Of a stretch of 64,000 nucleotides of DNA, positions 40,740 to 48,296 are shown piece by piece (position 1 is the first letter of the stretch; each line of letters begins with the position of its first letter). The notes under the pieces were generated by a model that did not search any database, was not told the DNA's origin, and saw only the letters and a program-made list of their open reading frames with translations. The position numbers and the translations under genes were made by a program. The stretch comes from Bog-159 sp963709155 (GTDB lineage: Bacteria > Acidobacteriota > Terriglobia > Bryobacterales > Bryobacteraceae): the NCBI GenBank assembly GCA_963709155.1, contig CAVPVD010000007.1, positions 2,790,001-2,854,000 on the forward strand. Reading direction: 5' to 3'.

Positions 40740-41474
40740 ATGCCCGCGCGGCGCCCGTTGAAGACGCTCGAAAGAGTTTTGTCAAAGGCCGGGCTAGGTT
40801 CGCGCACGGAAGCGCGGAGTTGGATCGGCGCCGGCCGCGTGCGCGTGAACGGCAAAGTAATTCAGACTCCCGACCATTGGGTGGATCTCGAAGGCGATCG
40901 CGTCACGCTGGATGGAAAACCGGTGCGCGGCGCCAGGAAGATCTACCTGCTGCTCTATAAGCCCAGGGGTTATCTGACCACTTACACCGATCCGCAAGGC
41001 CGGCCCACGGTGTACGACCTGGTGCAAGACGCGGGCGCGTGGCTGGTCCCGGTGGGGCGGCTGGACCTGGACACGACGGGCTTGCTGATCATGACGAACG
41101 ACACGGAGTTTGGCGAGCGGCTGACGAATCCGGAGTACAAAGTTGCGAAGACCTACCAGGCGAAGTGCGCGGACCGGCTGAGCGACGATCAGATCGCGCG
41201 TTTGCGCAGCGGGGTGGAGTTGAGCGACGGCCCCACGCGCCCGGCGCTGGCGGAGCGGCTGCGCGATTCCGGCAAATATACGCATATCGAACTGACGATT
41301 GGGGAGGGGCGCAACCGGCAGGTGCGGCGCATGGTGGAGGCCGTGGGCAGCAAGGTGATCAAACTGGTGCGGGTGGCGATTGGGCCGGTGCGCATCGGCG
41401 ATCTGCAAATCGGGAAGTGGCGGCATCTGACGGAGGGCGAAGTGCGGGCTTTGCGGGGTAAGGGCGGGACTTGA
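40740..41474 (+). CDS. RsuA/RluB/RluE/RluF-family pseudouridine synthase
   Basis: Isomerises uridine in rRNA. An N-terminal S4 domain (residues 7-70: LERVLSKAGLGSRTEARSWI, then GRVRVNGK) binds RNA. The catalytic Asp lies in VGRLDLDTTGLLIMTND, followed by KTYQAKC and the helix EGRNRQVRRMVEAVG. The S4 domain with this motif is nearest to RluB (23S rRNA) but RsuA-type targets are possible. 244 residues. Its last bases precede repeat copy E. Confidence 0.93.
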   Translation: MPARRPLKTLERVLSKAGLGSRTEARSWIGAGRVRVNGKVIQTPDHWVDLEGDRVTLDGKPVRGARKIYLLLYKPRGYLTTYTDPQGRPTVYDLVQDAGAWLVPVGRLDLDTTGLLIMTNDTEFGERLTNPEYKVAKTYQAKCADRLSDDQIARLRSGVELSDGPTRPALAERLRDSGKYTHIELTIGEGRNRQVRRMVEAVGSKVIKLVRVAIGPVRIGDLQIGKWRHLTEGEVRALRGKGGT

Positions 41475-41531
41475 AAGTCCCGCCAGATGGCCGCCTGAAA
41501 AGGCGGCTGCGGGCATGATTGCCCGCCCCAC
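41463..41531. repeat. Mosaic palindromic repeat, copy E
   Basis: Three hairpins: GGCGGGACTT/AAGTCCCGCC (41463-41484), GCCGCCT-GAAA-AGGCGGC, and GCGGGCA-TGAT-TGCCCGC, ending in CCCAC. The first module is that of copies A, D and G and the last that of copy B, which shows the mosaic nature of the family. Confidence 0.8.
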
Positions 41532-41549
41532 AAGAGCGGGACTGCGCCA

Positions 41550-42779
41550 CTATTCGTAGCGGAGGGCTACTACGGGATCCAGATTGGCCGCGCGGCCGGC
41601 CGGCCAGATGCCGAAAAACAGGCCCACGCCGACCGACACCAGGATGCCGGAGAGGGCCGCCCACAACGGCACGGCGGTCGGCAGATTCTGGAAGATCAGG
41701 CCGACCAGCATGGAGACGCACCAGCCCAGGAAGAGTCCAATGATGCCGCCAATGCCGGTGAGGACCACGGCCTCCGTCAGGAATTGGACGATGATGTCGC
41801 TCTTGCGCGCGCCGACCGCCTTGCGAATTCCGATTTCACGGGTGCGCTCGGTCACCGAGACCAGCATGATGTTCATCACGCCGATGCCGCCCACCAGCAG
41901 GCCGATGGAGCTCAGAATCACCATGACCAGGGCCACGGTGCCGGTGATGCGGTGGAAATCCTCGATCATCTGCTGCGCGGTGGACAGCGAGAAGTCGTCC
42001 GGTTTGTTGTTGGCCACCTTACGCTCGATGCGCAGGACGGTGCGAACCTCATCCTCGGCTTTGGTCAACATGCCTTCATAGGCGATCACGATCAGCATGT
42101 TCTCGCGGGCGCTGGGATAGAGCTTGTGCATGGTGAAGTAGGGCATCAGGATGCGGTTATCGTCCTGGCCGGGGAAAGAGGCCGCGGGCCGCTCCATCAC
42201 GCCGATCACTTCGAGCGCGTGGCCGTCGACGTCGATCCATTTTCCGACGGCATCCATACCCTGGAAAAACGACTTGCCGAGGTCTTCGCCGAGCACGACC
42301 ACGGGCATATGGTGACGGCTCTCGCTATCGGTAAAGAAGCGGCCCTGCAGCATGACGGTGCCACCCGCGGCGTAGCCTTCTTCGGTGCCGCCCATATCGA
42401 TGTTGTAGTTATCGTTGCCTTTATAGCGAGCTTTGTGGATCTGGTCGAAATTGGCGAACAGGTAAGGGCTGACGTGTTCGACCGAGGGGCAGCGCTCCTC
42501 GATGGCCAGGGCGTCTTCGCGCGTCAGCATCTTGCGTTTCTGCTCTTCCAGGGTCCAGCCGCCCATGGCGCTGCCGCGCAGGACCACGATGGTGTTCGGT
42601 CCGAAGCTCTTCAGAATATTGGTGATGGCGCCGTCGAGGCCGGCGATGATGGAGCCCACGCCGATGACCGCGCCCGTGCCGATGATGACTCCCAACACGG
42701 TGAGGAAGGAGCGCATCTTGTGCTCGCGCACCGTGGTCAGTGCCAGAGCGACTCCCGAAGCCAGCGAACCTAATGTCAT
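41550..42779 (-). CDS. MacB/FtsX-type ABC transporter permease (second of a pair)
   Basis: 409 residues: N-terminal helix after TTVREHKMRSFLTVLGVIIG, a large periplasmic MacB-like domain, then three helices of the FtsX core (with VGGIGVMNIMLVSVTERTR and EIGIRKAVGARKSDI) and the standard tail AANLDPVVALRYE. These permeases act with an ATPase, often in export of lipoproteins or toxic peptides. The start overlaps the upstream paralog by four bases. No ATPase is encoded next to them. Confidence 0.9.
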   Translation of the reverse strand: MTLGSLASGVALALTTVREHKMRSFLTVLGVIIGTGAVIGVGSIIAGLDGAITNILKSFGPNTIVVLRGSAMGGWTLEEQKRKMLTREDALAIEERCPSVEHVSPYLFANFDQIHKARYKGNDNYNIDMGGTEEGYAAGGTVMLQGRFFTDSESRHHMPVVVLGEDLGKSFFQGMDAVGKWIDVDGHALEVIGVMERPAASFPGQDDNRILMPYFTMHKLYPSARENMLIVIAYEGMLTKAEDEVRTVLRIERKVANNKPDDFSLSTAQQMIEDFHRITGTVALVMVILSSIGLLVGGIGVMNIMLVSVTERTREIGIRKAVGARKSDIIVQFLTEAVVLTGIGGIIGLFLGWCVSMLVGLIFQNLPTAVPLWAALSGILVSVGVGLFFGIWPAGRAANLDPVVALRYE

Positions 42780-44017
42780 CGTTCCACCCTCAAAGCTTCA
42801 ATCGGATCGAGACCGGCCGCGCGCCGGGCCGGGTAAATCCCGAAGAACAATCCGACCGCGGCGGAAAGCGTGACGCCCGTAATCACGGCGCTGATCGGAA
42901 TATGCATGGGCACGGGAGTGGCCGCTTTCACCACGACCGCGAGCAGGGAGGCGAGCAGAATCCCGATTACGCCTCCGGAGGCTGATAGCATAGCCGATTC
43001 CACCAGAAACTGGTTGAGTATGTCGCTGCGGCGCGCACCTACCGACTTGCGAATGCCGATTTCGCGGGTGCGCTCGGTGACCACCGCCAGCATGATATTC
43101 ATAATCACGACGCCGCCCACCACCATGAAAACCGAAACCACACCGATGGCCGTGGCGGATATCGCACCGGTCAACTGATTCCATACGCTGACGAGCGAAT
43201 CCGAACTGACCATGCCGAAGGTGTCGTCATCTTTGGGATGCAAGTGCCGGTAGGAGCGCAAGAGGACGCGCACTTCGTCCTCAGCCTGCTGCAGGACGCT
43301 TTGGTCAGCGGCCTTCAAATCGAAGCCGATGCCGCTGCGGGAGCCATAGATTTTGAAATAGGTCTCGGCCGGGATCATCAGGAAATTATCGCGGGAGTTG
43401 CCGAAGACGGATCCCTTGGCTTTGGCTACCCCGATGACTTCAAACGGGCGGCCTTCCACCATGACGGACTTGCCGATGGGGTCGGTATTGGCGAAGAACT
43501 GGTCTTTCAGGTCGTTGCCGATTACCGTAACCATGGCGCGCCGCTCGTCTTCGAGATCGGTGATGAAGCGGCCCTCGGCGGGCACGATATCGGACAGCAC
43601 ACCTTCGTTGGCGGTAACGCCGGTCAATTGAACATTATCCCGGTGTTCCCTGCCGACATGCACGGAGATTGTGCGATTCACGGCCATACCGATTTCGCTG
43701 GTCAGCTTGCTGTTGCTGCGCAGGAATTCGTACTCTTCCCGGGAAAGCTCCGGATTGCGGCGCTCCATTTCGAGATATTTCTTGGGATCCCACATGCCCA
43801 TCATGACGATGCGGTGCACCTTGAAACCGTCGGCGCCCATGCTGGAGACGTTCTGCGCGACGTACACATTCATGCCGTCGATGACGGACATGACGGCGAT
43901 CAGGGTGGTGGTGGCCAGGATGATGCCCAGCAGGGTGAGGAAGCTGCGCAACTTGCTGCCGCGCAAGGAAAGAGCCGCGCCGGTAACCGCCTCGCCGAAA
44001 GAAGCGTTAGTTCTCAT
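42776..44017 (-). CDS. MacB/FtsX-type ABC transporter permease (first of a pair)
   Basis: 413 residues with the same layout as the following gene: LRGSKLRSFLTLLGIILATT, periplasmic domain, GGVVIMNIMLAVVTERTR and EIGIRKSVGARRSDIL, and the tail AAGLDPIEALRVER. The two may form a heterodimer. It begins one base after the stop of the YheT-like hydrolase, on the same strand, so the three genes are probably one operon. Confidence 0.9.
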   Translation of the reverse strand: MRTNASFGEAVTGAALSLRGSKLRSFLTLLGIILATTTLIAVMSVIDGMNVYVAQNVSSMGADGFKVHRIVMMGMWDPKKYLEMERRNPELSREEYEFLRSNSKLTSEIGMAVNRTISVHVGREHRDNVQLTGVTANEGVLSDIVPAEGRFITDLEDERRAMVTVIGNDLKDQFFANTDPIGKSVMVEGRPFEVIGVAKAKGSVFGNSRDNFLMIPAETYFKIYGSRSGIGFDLKAADQSVLQQAEDEVRVLLRSYRHLHPKDDDTFGMVSSDSLVSVWNQLTGAISATAIGVVSVFMVVGGVVIMNIMLAVVTERTREIGIRKSVGARRSDILNQFLVESAMLSASGGVIGILLASLLAVVVKAATPVPMHIPISAVITGVTLSAAVGLFFGIYPARRAAGLDPIEALRVER

Positions 44018-44989
44018 TCAATATCCAGACGAGTCAGGGGGGGTGATTGTTCCAGAATCCCTTATCCATTTTATTATCGCGTGATCCAGCCACAGCCGTG
44101 GGCGTGTGCGGGAGAGGAAGCCCAGATGGCCACCGTGTTCAGTGGCCAGCAGTTGCAGGCAGGGGTTTTGGCGGAAGGCGGGGTGATCGTACATGCGAAA
44201 CGGGATGAAGGTATCGTCTTTCGCGGTGATGAATAAAGCCGGCACGCGGATGCGGTCGAGAAACTGGTTGGCCGATTGGGTGCGGTAATAGTGTACGGCG
44301 CTATCGAATCCGTTGTGGGGCGCGGTGATGCGATCGTCCATTTCGATGACCGAGCGAATGCCGCGGAGGTCGGCGGGAGTGGAGCGCCACACGGCACGGG
44401 CGCGGGCGCGCATCAAGTCGAGGAAGCGGCGTTCGTAGAGGCGATTATCGGGCTGGCCGATGCGTTGGGCGCAGGCTTCCAGGTCGATGGCGGCAGAGAC
44501 GGCGACCACACCCGCCAGCAGGGACGGGCCGTCGTCGCCCAATTCGCCCGCGAGTTTGGCCACGAGGTTGCCGCCGAGAGAAAAACCCACCAGCCAGAGG
44601 GGCGCGCGGCCCTCGGCGGCAAGCGTGCGCAACACGGCCAGCAGATCGCCGGTGAGGCCGCCATGATAGACCGTCCGGGCAAGATGCTCGGTGCCGCCGC
44701 AGGTACGCAGGTTCAGGCGGTGGACGGCGTATCCAGCGGCGACCGCGCAGGCCGCCATACTGTGCATGTAGCCCGCTTCGGCCGAACCCTCCAGGCCATG
44801 CACCAGCAGGATCTCGCCGCGCGGCGTGCCGGCGGGCCGTTGGGAGGCAACGAGCACCTGGACATCCGGCGCGGTGCGGTATAGCTTCATTTCCACAGGC
44901 AAGTGCGGTGCGCGGGATGGGCGTGGCCAGTAGTGCCCCGCGATGGTCTGCAGGTGCGGGTTCTTGAAGAGCGGCACGAAGGACTGCAA
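44018..44989 (-). CDS. YheT-like alpha/beta hydrolase
   Basis: 323 residues. The family opening NPHLQTIAGHYWP, oxyanion region LLVHGLEGSAEAGYM, nucleophile Ser in VGFSLGGNLVAKL, Asp in AKDDTFIP and His in EHGGHLGF define the catalytic triad of the YheT/ABHD1 group, probably an ester or lipid hydrolase. The start appears to be TTG at 44989, five bases after a GATAAT box, hence almost leaderless. It heads an operon with two MacB-like permeases. Confidence 0.87.
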   Translation of the reverse strand: MQSFVPLFKNPHLQTIAGHYWPRPSRAPHLPVEMKLYRTAPDVQVLVASQRPAGTPRGEILLVHGLEGSAEAGYMHSMAACAVAAGYAVHRLNLRTCGGTEHLARTVYHGGLTGDLLAVLRTLAAEGRAPLWLVGFSLGGNLVAKLAGELGDDGPSLLAGVVAVSAAIDLEACAQRIGQPDNRLYERRFLDLMRARARAVWRSTPADLRGIRSVIEMDDRITAPHNGFDSAVHYYRTQSANQFLDRIRVPALFITAKDDTFIPFRMYDHPAFRQNPCLQLLATEHGGHLGFLSRTRPRLWLDHAIIKWIRDSGTITPPDSSGY

Positions 44990-44994
44990 ACGTT

Positions 44995-45000
44995 ATTATC
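44995..45000 (-). promoter_or_regulatory. -10 box directly before the YheT-like start
   Basis: GATAAT on the minus strand ends five bases before the TTG start at 44989. No convincing -35 box. The layout matches other short-leader promoters in the window. Confidence 0.4.
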
Positions 45001-45032
45001 CTCCGCGAAGGAGGTGATAGACTTGGGCCAGT

Positions 45033-46067
45033 ATGAGGACGGCCGCTCTTTTGCTCGCGATGGCGGGCGGTATCGCCGCGGCAGCGTCGTCTCCGATTAC
45101 GATTCCCACAGGCGGGCAGTTCACCGGGCACTTCAAGGCCTGTGTGGTGGCGTCCAACTTCCCGTGCCCGCCCGAGGCTGTCATGATCCAGGTAAACACC
45201 ACGGCGCCGCCGAACGGTGCATCCGGTTATAGCCTGGACGCCTGGCTGATATCCGATGCAACGGGCGAGATCGTTTCGCTGGGCAACAACTTTCCATTCT
45301 GGGTTGCGACGGAAAAGGATAGCGGCAAACAATGGAGAGTTTTCGGTTACAACGGGCTGCTACAGGGTTTTCCATTTCCGGTGAATTCGGGATTCTTTGG
45401 AGCCAATCCGGCTAAAGCGACATTCTCGGTGAATTTCAGGAATACCGGCCTTCCTTTTACCTTCGAGCAGTCGCCGGAGAGCAGCGTTTCCGTGAATCTG
45501 GATGCGGGAGATATACGCTATGGCGATGGCAGTTTGACGACCTCCGTGGTATTCCCGCGCGAAGTCACGGTACCCACGGGCGGCGAGTTCACCGGACACT
45601 TCAACGCGTGTGTCTCGACGCCTGGATTTGAATGTCCGCCGGCGGGGCTGCGGTTGGAGGTATTCACCGAACCGCCTGAAGATGAAGCCGGATACAGCCT
45701 GGAAGCATGGCTGCTATCGGATGCCACCGGCGAGGTGTATGCGATCCCCGACCGTTTTTCATTCTGGATCGCGACCGAAGCCGGCTCCGGGGAGAAGATG
45801 GGAATTTTTGGTTATGACGGGTTGAATTCGAGCTTCCCATTTCCCTCGGCGGCGGGCTTCTTCGGACGCAATCCGGCCGCGGGCACATTCTCGGTGAAGT
45901 TCAGGAACACCGGTCTTCCGTTTACGTTCCGGCAGTCGCCGGAAATTGGGGTGTCCGTTAACCTGGTTTCGGGAGATACGCATTTCTCCGTGGTGACGAA
46001 CGCACTGACGGTACGTGGGGACGCGCCGCGGCCGGCGTTACGGATCGAAGATCCGCGTGAGCATTAG
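45033..46067 (+). CDS. Secreted protein made of two duplicated domains
   Basis: A signal peptide (RTAALLLAMAGGIAAAASS) is followed by two copies of one ~150-residue domain (about residues 19-165 and 180-325). Shared landmarks are PTGG-FTGHF-ACV, AWL-SDATGE, SFWIATE, FGYDGL/FGYNGL and FRNTGLPFTF with Q-SPE. Each copy carries a pair of cysteines near its start. I do not recognise the fold; strands dominate. A perfect anti-Shine-Dalgarno match, AAGGAGGTGAT, lies 14 bases before the ATG, unusually far. Divergent from the YheT-like gene. Probably an exported binding or surface protein. Confidence 0.65.
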   Translation: MRTAALLLAMAGGIAAAASSPITIPTGGQFTGHFKACVVASNFPCPPEAVMIQVNTTAPPNGASGYSLDAWLISDATGEIVSLGNNFPFWVATEKDSGKQWRVFGYNGLLQGFPFPVNSGFFGANPAKATFSVNFRNTGLPFTFEQSPESSVSVNLDAGDIRYGDGSLTTSVVFPREVTVPTGGEFTGHFNACVSTPGFECPPAGLRLEVFTEPPEDEAGYSLEAWLLSDATGEVYAIPDRFSFWIATEAGSGEKMGIFGYDGLNSSFPFPSAAGFFGRNPAAGTFSVKFRNTGLPFTFRQSPEIGVSVNLVSGDTHFSVVTNALTVRGDAPRPALRIEDPREH

Positions 46068-46100
46068 TCTGTTTGTCCAATTCGAGACGCGCGAGCCAGC

Positions 46101-47399
46101 TCACGCGGCGGGCAGGGGTTCCGGCTCGTCCAGCGGCGTGACGGGATCGAGAAATCGCCACATGATGCCGGCCATGAGATACACGGCCGCGGAGACGTAG
46201 AAGGTCAGGTCCCAGTTATTGTGGGTCCAGCGCAGCATGTATCCGATGATGGTGGGAGAAGCCGCGCCGCCCAGGTTACCCATCATATTCATGGCGCCCG
46301 AGAGGGTGCCCGCGTACCTGCCGCCGACGTCCATGCACGCGCCCCAGGAGCCGGGCATTACCAGGTCGTTCGAGAAACTGGCCAGCCCCATCGCCAGCAT
46401 GGCCGGCAGCGGATTGTGCATGCGGGTGGAAACCACCAGCAGGACGCTGGCGCCGCTGAACCCGATGTAGGCCAGCAGGCGGCGGGTTTTCAGGACGCTG
46501 CCCGTGAAGCGCGCGAGCGGCACGGCGATGAATCCGCTGACCAACGATCCCAGTCCGCCTAAGAACAGGGGCAGGATGCCGAACAAGGCGCTGGCGCCCA
46601 ATTGCAGCCCGCGGGCTTCCTTCAAATAAGTCGGTAGCCACGTGATATAGAAATACCAGCCGTAGGAAGAGCAGAAATATTGACCGCACAGGAGCCAGAC
46701 CTGCGGCGAGGCGGCGAATCTCCGCCAGGGAACCCGTGCGTGGCCGGCGGCCAGCGCCTCGTTGGGCGTCAGGATCCGGCGCTCCGCATCGTTCAGGCCA
46801 GGCTTGTCGCGCGGGTGATCGCGATACCACCAATAGAAGAGGACAGCCCACAGTATCCCGATGGAGCCGAAGAGTTCGAAGGCATGACGCCAGGACATCA
46901 CTTGGATAGCGAGATACACCAACGGCGGAGTGAACGCGCCGCCCCAGCGCGCGCTCAGCCACATGATGCCCTGCGCGCGCACGCGCTCGTGATGCGGAAG
47001 CCAGGTGGTGAAGGTCTTGGTGAGGTTGGGGAAGCAGCCCGCTTCGCCGGCTCCGAAGAGCGAGCGGGTGATGGCGAGGGAAGCGAAATTCCACGCCCAT
47101 CCGGTGGCCGCGGTGAAGAACGACCACCAAAGGACAATGCGCAGCAGCACGCGGCGCGGGCCCATCCAGTCGCCCAAAAAGCCTCCCGGAATCTCGAATA
47201 GCGCGTAGGTCCAGGCAAAAGCCGAGAACGTGTAGCCCATCTGGACAGGCGTTAGATGCAGGTCGGCGCGGATGACTGGCGCAGCGAACGAGATACAGAC
47301 GCGGTCGATATAGGTGACCACGGCCAGCGTTACGGCGAAGACTACCACCCAGTAGCGCACGTGGGTGGGACGCTGGGGCGGGGATGGCATCGGGGGCAA
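46101..47399 (-). CDS. MFS transporter of the anion:cation symporter (ACS) family
   Basis: 432 residues with 12 predicted helices. Landmarks are RYWVVVFAVTLAVVTYIDRV at the start, the loop GDWMGPRRVLL (the MFS A-motif) and RSLFGAGEAGCFPNLTK, which marks the glucarate/hexuronate/phthalate-type ACS group. It probably imports organic acids such as hexuronates by proton symport. It is monocistronic and divergent from the GNAT gene across a G-rich tandem repeat. No metabolic genes next to it reveal the substrate. Confidence 0.88.
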   Translation of the reverse strand: MPPMPSPPQRPTHVRYWVVVFAVTLAVVTYIDRVCISFAAPVIRADLHLTPVQMGYTFSAFAWTYALFEIPGGFLGDWMGPRRVLLRIVLWWSFFTAATGWAWNFASLAITRSLFGAGEAGCFPNLTKTFTTWLPHHERVRAQGIMWLSARWGGAFTPPLVYLAIQVMSWRHAFELFGSIGILWAVLFYWWYRDHPRDKPGLNDAERRILTPNEALAAGHARVPWRRFAASPQVWLLCGQYFCSSYGWYFYITWLPTYLKEARGLQLGASALFGILPLFLGGLGSLVSGFIAVPLARFTGSVLKTRRLLAYIGFSGASVLLVVSTRMHNPLPAMLAMGLASFSNDLVMPGSWGACMDVGGRYAGTLSGAMNMMGNLGGAASPTIIGYMLRWTHNNWDLTFYVSAAVYLMAGIMWRFLDPVTPLDEPEPLPAA

Positions 47400-47415
47400 G
47401 AACTATTATGGGTGA

Positions 47416-47470
47416 TGGGTTGTGGGTTGTGGGTTGTGGGTTGTGGGTTGTGGGTTGTGGGTTTTGGGTT
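47416..47470. repeat. Telomere-like GGGTTGT tandem repeat between divergent genes
   Basis: About six head-to-tail copies of a 7-base unit GGGTTGT on the plus strand, the last ones degenerate. Four or more GGG runs spaced by four bases meet the pattern for an intramolecular G-quadruplex. The array lies 17 bases outside the MFS start and about 45 bases before the GNAT start. Confidence 0.85.
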
Positions 47471-47513
47471 AATGGATGCTGGATTATCGTTTCGAGTGGG
47501 ATACTGTAGGTGC

Positions 47514-48290
47514 ATGGAATTTGAGAGTGTCGCGGCTAACTTGCGGGAGTCTTTCCGCGTAGTCGCGGCGCACCGTCCGGGCGGCGAACTACAGGAGATG
47601 GAGGGCGTGTCTATCGCGTCGGCGGGCGTCACGTTTCAGATGTTCAATGCCGCGTTTCTTTCCGCGCCGGTGGTTTCGGAAAGCCAGATGGATTTACGGG
47701 TGGCGCAGGCCGCCGTACACTTCGCGGCCCGCAACCAGCGCTGGGCGTATTGGATCTGCCATGGCTGGCTGGACGGCCGCACCAGGCGGCGTCTGCAATC
47801 GGTGCTGCGCAAGCGCAATCTTTACTTAGCCGTGGAATTGCCGGGGATGGCGGCGGACGGACTCTTGCCGGCGCTGCGCAAGCCGCCTGCGATGGAGGTG
47901 CGGCGGGTCTCCGACGGACCGGTAAAGGATGCATTTTGCGCCATCGGTTCGACCTGCTTCAACGTGCCCCTGGCCTGGTTTCGCGAGGTCTTCGAAAGTC
48001 ACGGCGTTTGGAGCGATTTCGCTTCCTATGTGGGATACGTTGACGGCGAACCGGTGTCCACCGCAGCGACCGTAATCGGAGGCGGTGTTGTGGGGGTGTA
48101 CAACGTGGCGACCCTGCCGGGGCACCGGCGCAGCGGCTATGGCGAGGCGGTGATGCGGCATGCGCTGGAGCAGGCGCGCCAGAAGCACGGACTCTCGCGA
48201 ACCATTCTGCAATCGACCCCGCAAGGCTTCGAATTGTATCAGCGAATGGGTTACCGGACAGTCACTAGCGTGGCGGTGTTTTGCTCGTGA
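47514..48290 (+). CDS. GNAT-family N-acetyltransferase
   Basis: The start at 47514 gives 258 residues. The N-terminal half is a degenerate GNAT-like lobe, and the C-terminal half carries the acetyl-CoA site: VYNVATLPGHRRSGYGEAVM, with the Q/R-x-x-G-x-G/A core as RRSGYG, then LQSTPQGFELYQRMGYRTV. The upstream open frame crosses the G-rich repeat and is not protein-like. Substrate unknown. Confidence 0.85.
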   Translation: MEFESVAANLRESFRVVAAHRPGGELQEMEGVSIASAGVTFQMFNAAFLSAPVVSESQMDLRVAQAAVHFAARNQRWAYWICHGWLDGRTRRRLQSVLRKRNLYLAVELPGMAADGLLPALRKPPAMEVRRVSDGPVKDAFCAIGSTCFNVPLAWFREVFESHGVWSDFASYVGYVDGEPVSTAATVIGGGVVGVYNVATLPGHRRSGYGEAVMRHALEQARQKHGLSRTILQSTPQGFELYQRMGYRTVTSVAVFCS

Positions 48291-48296
48291 CTCGAC

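Noticed and set aside
47256..47513. N-terminal extension of the GNAT through the GGGTTGT repeat
   Set aside because: The frame is open only because the repeat has no stop. The sequence reads as LWVVGCG repeats, and the family-like protein begins at 47514.
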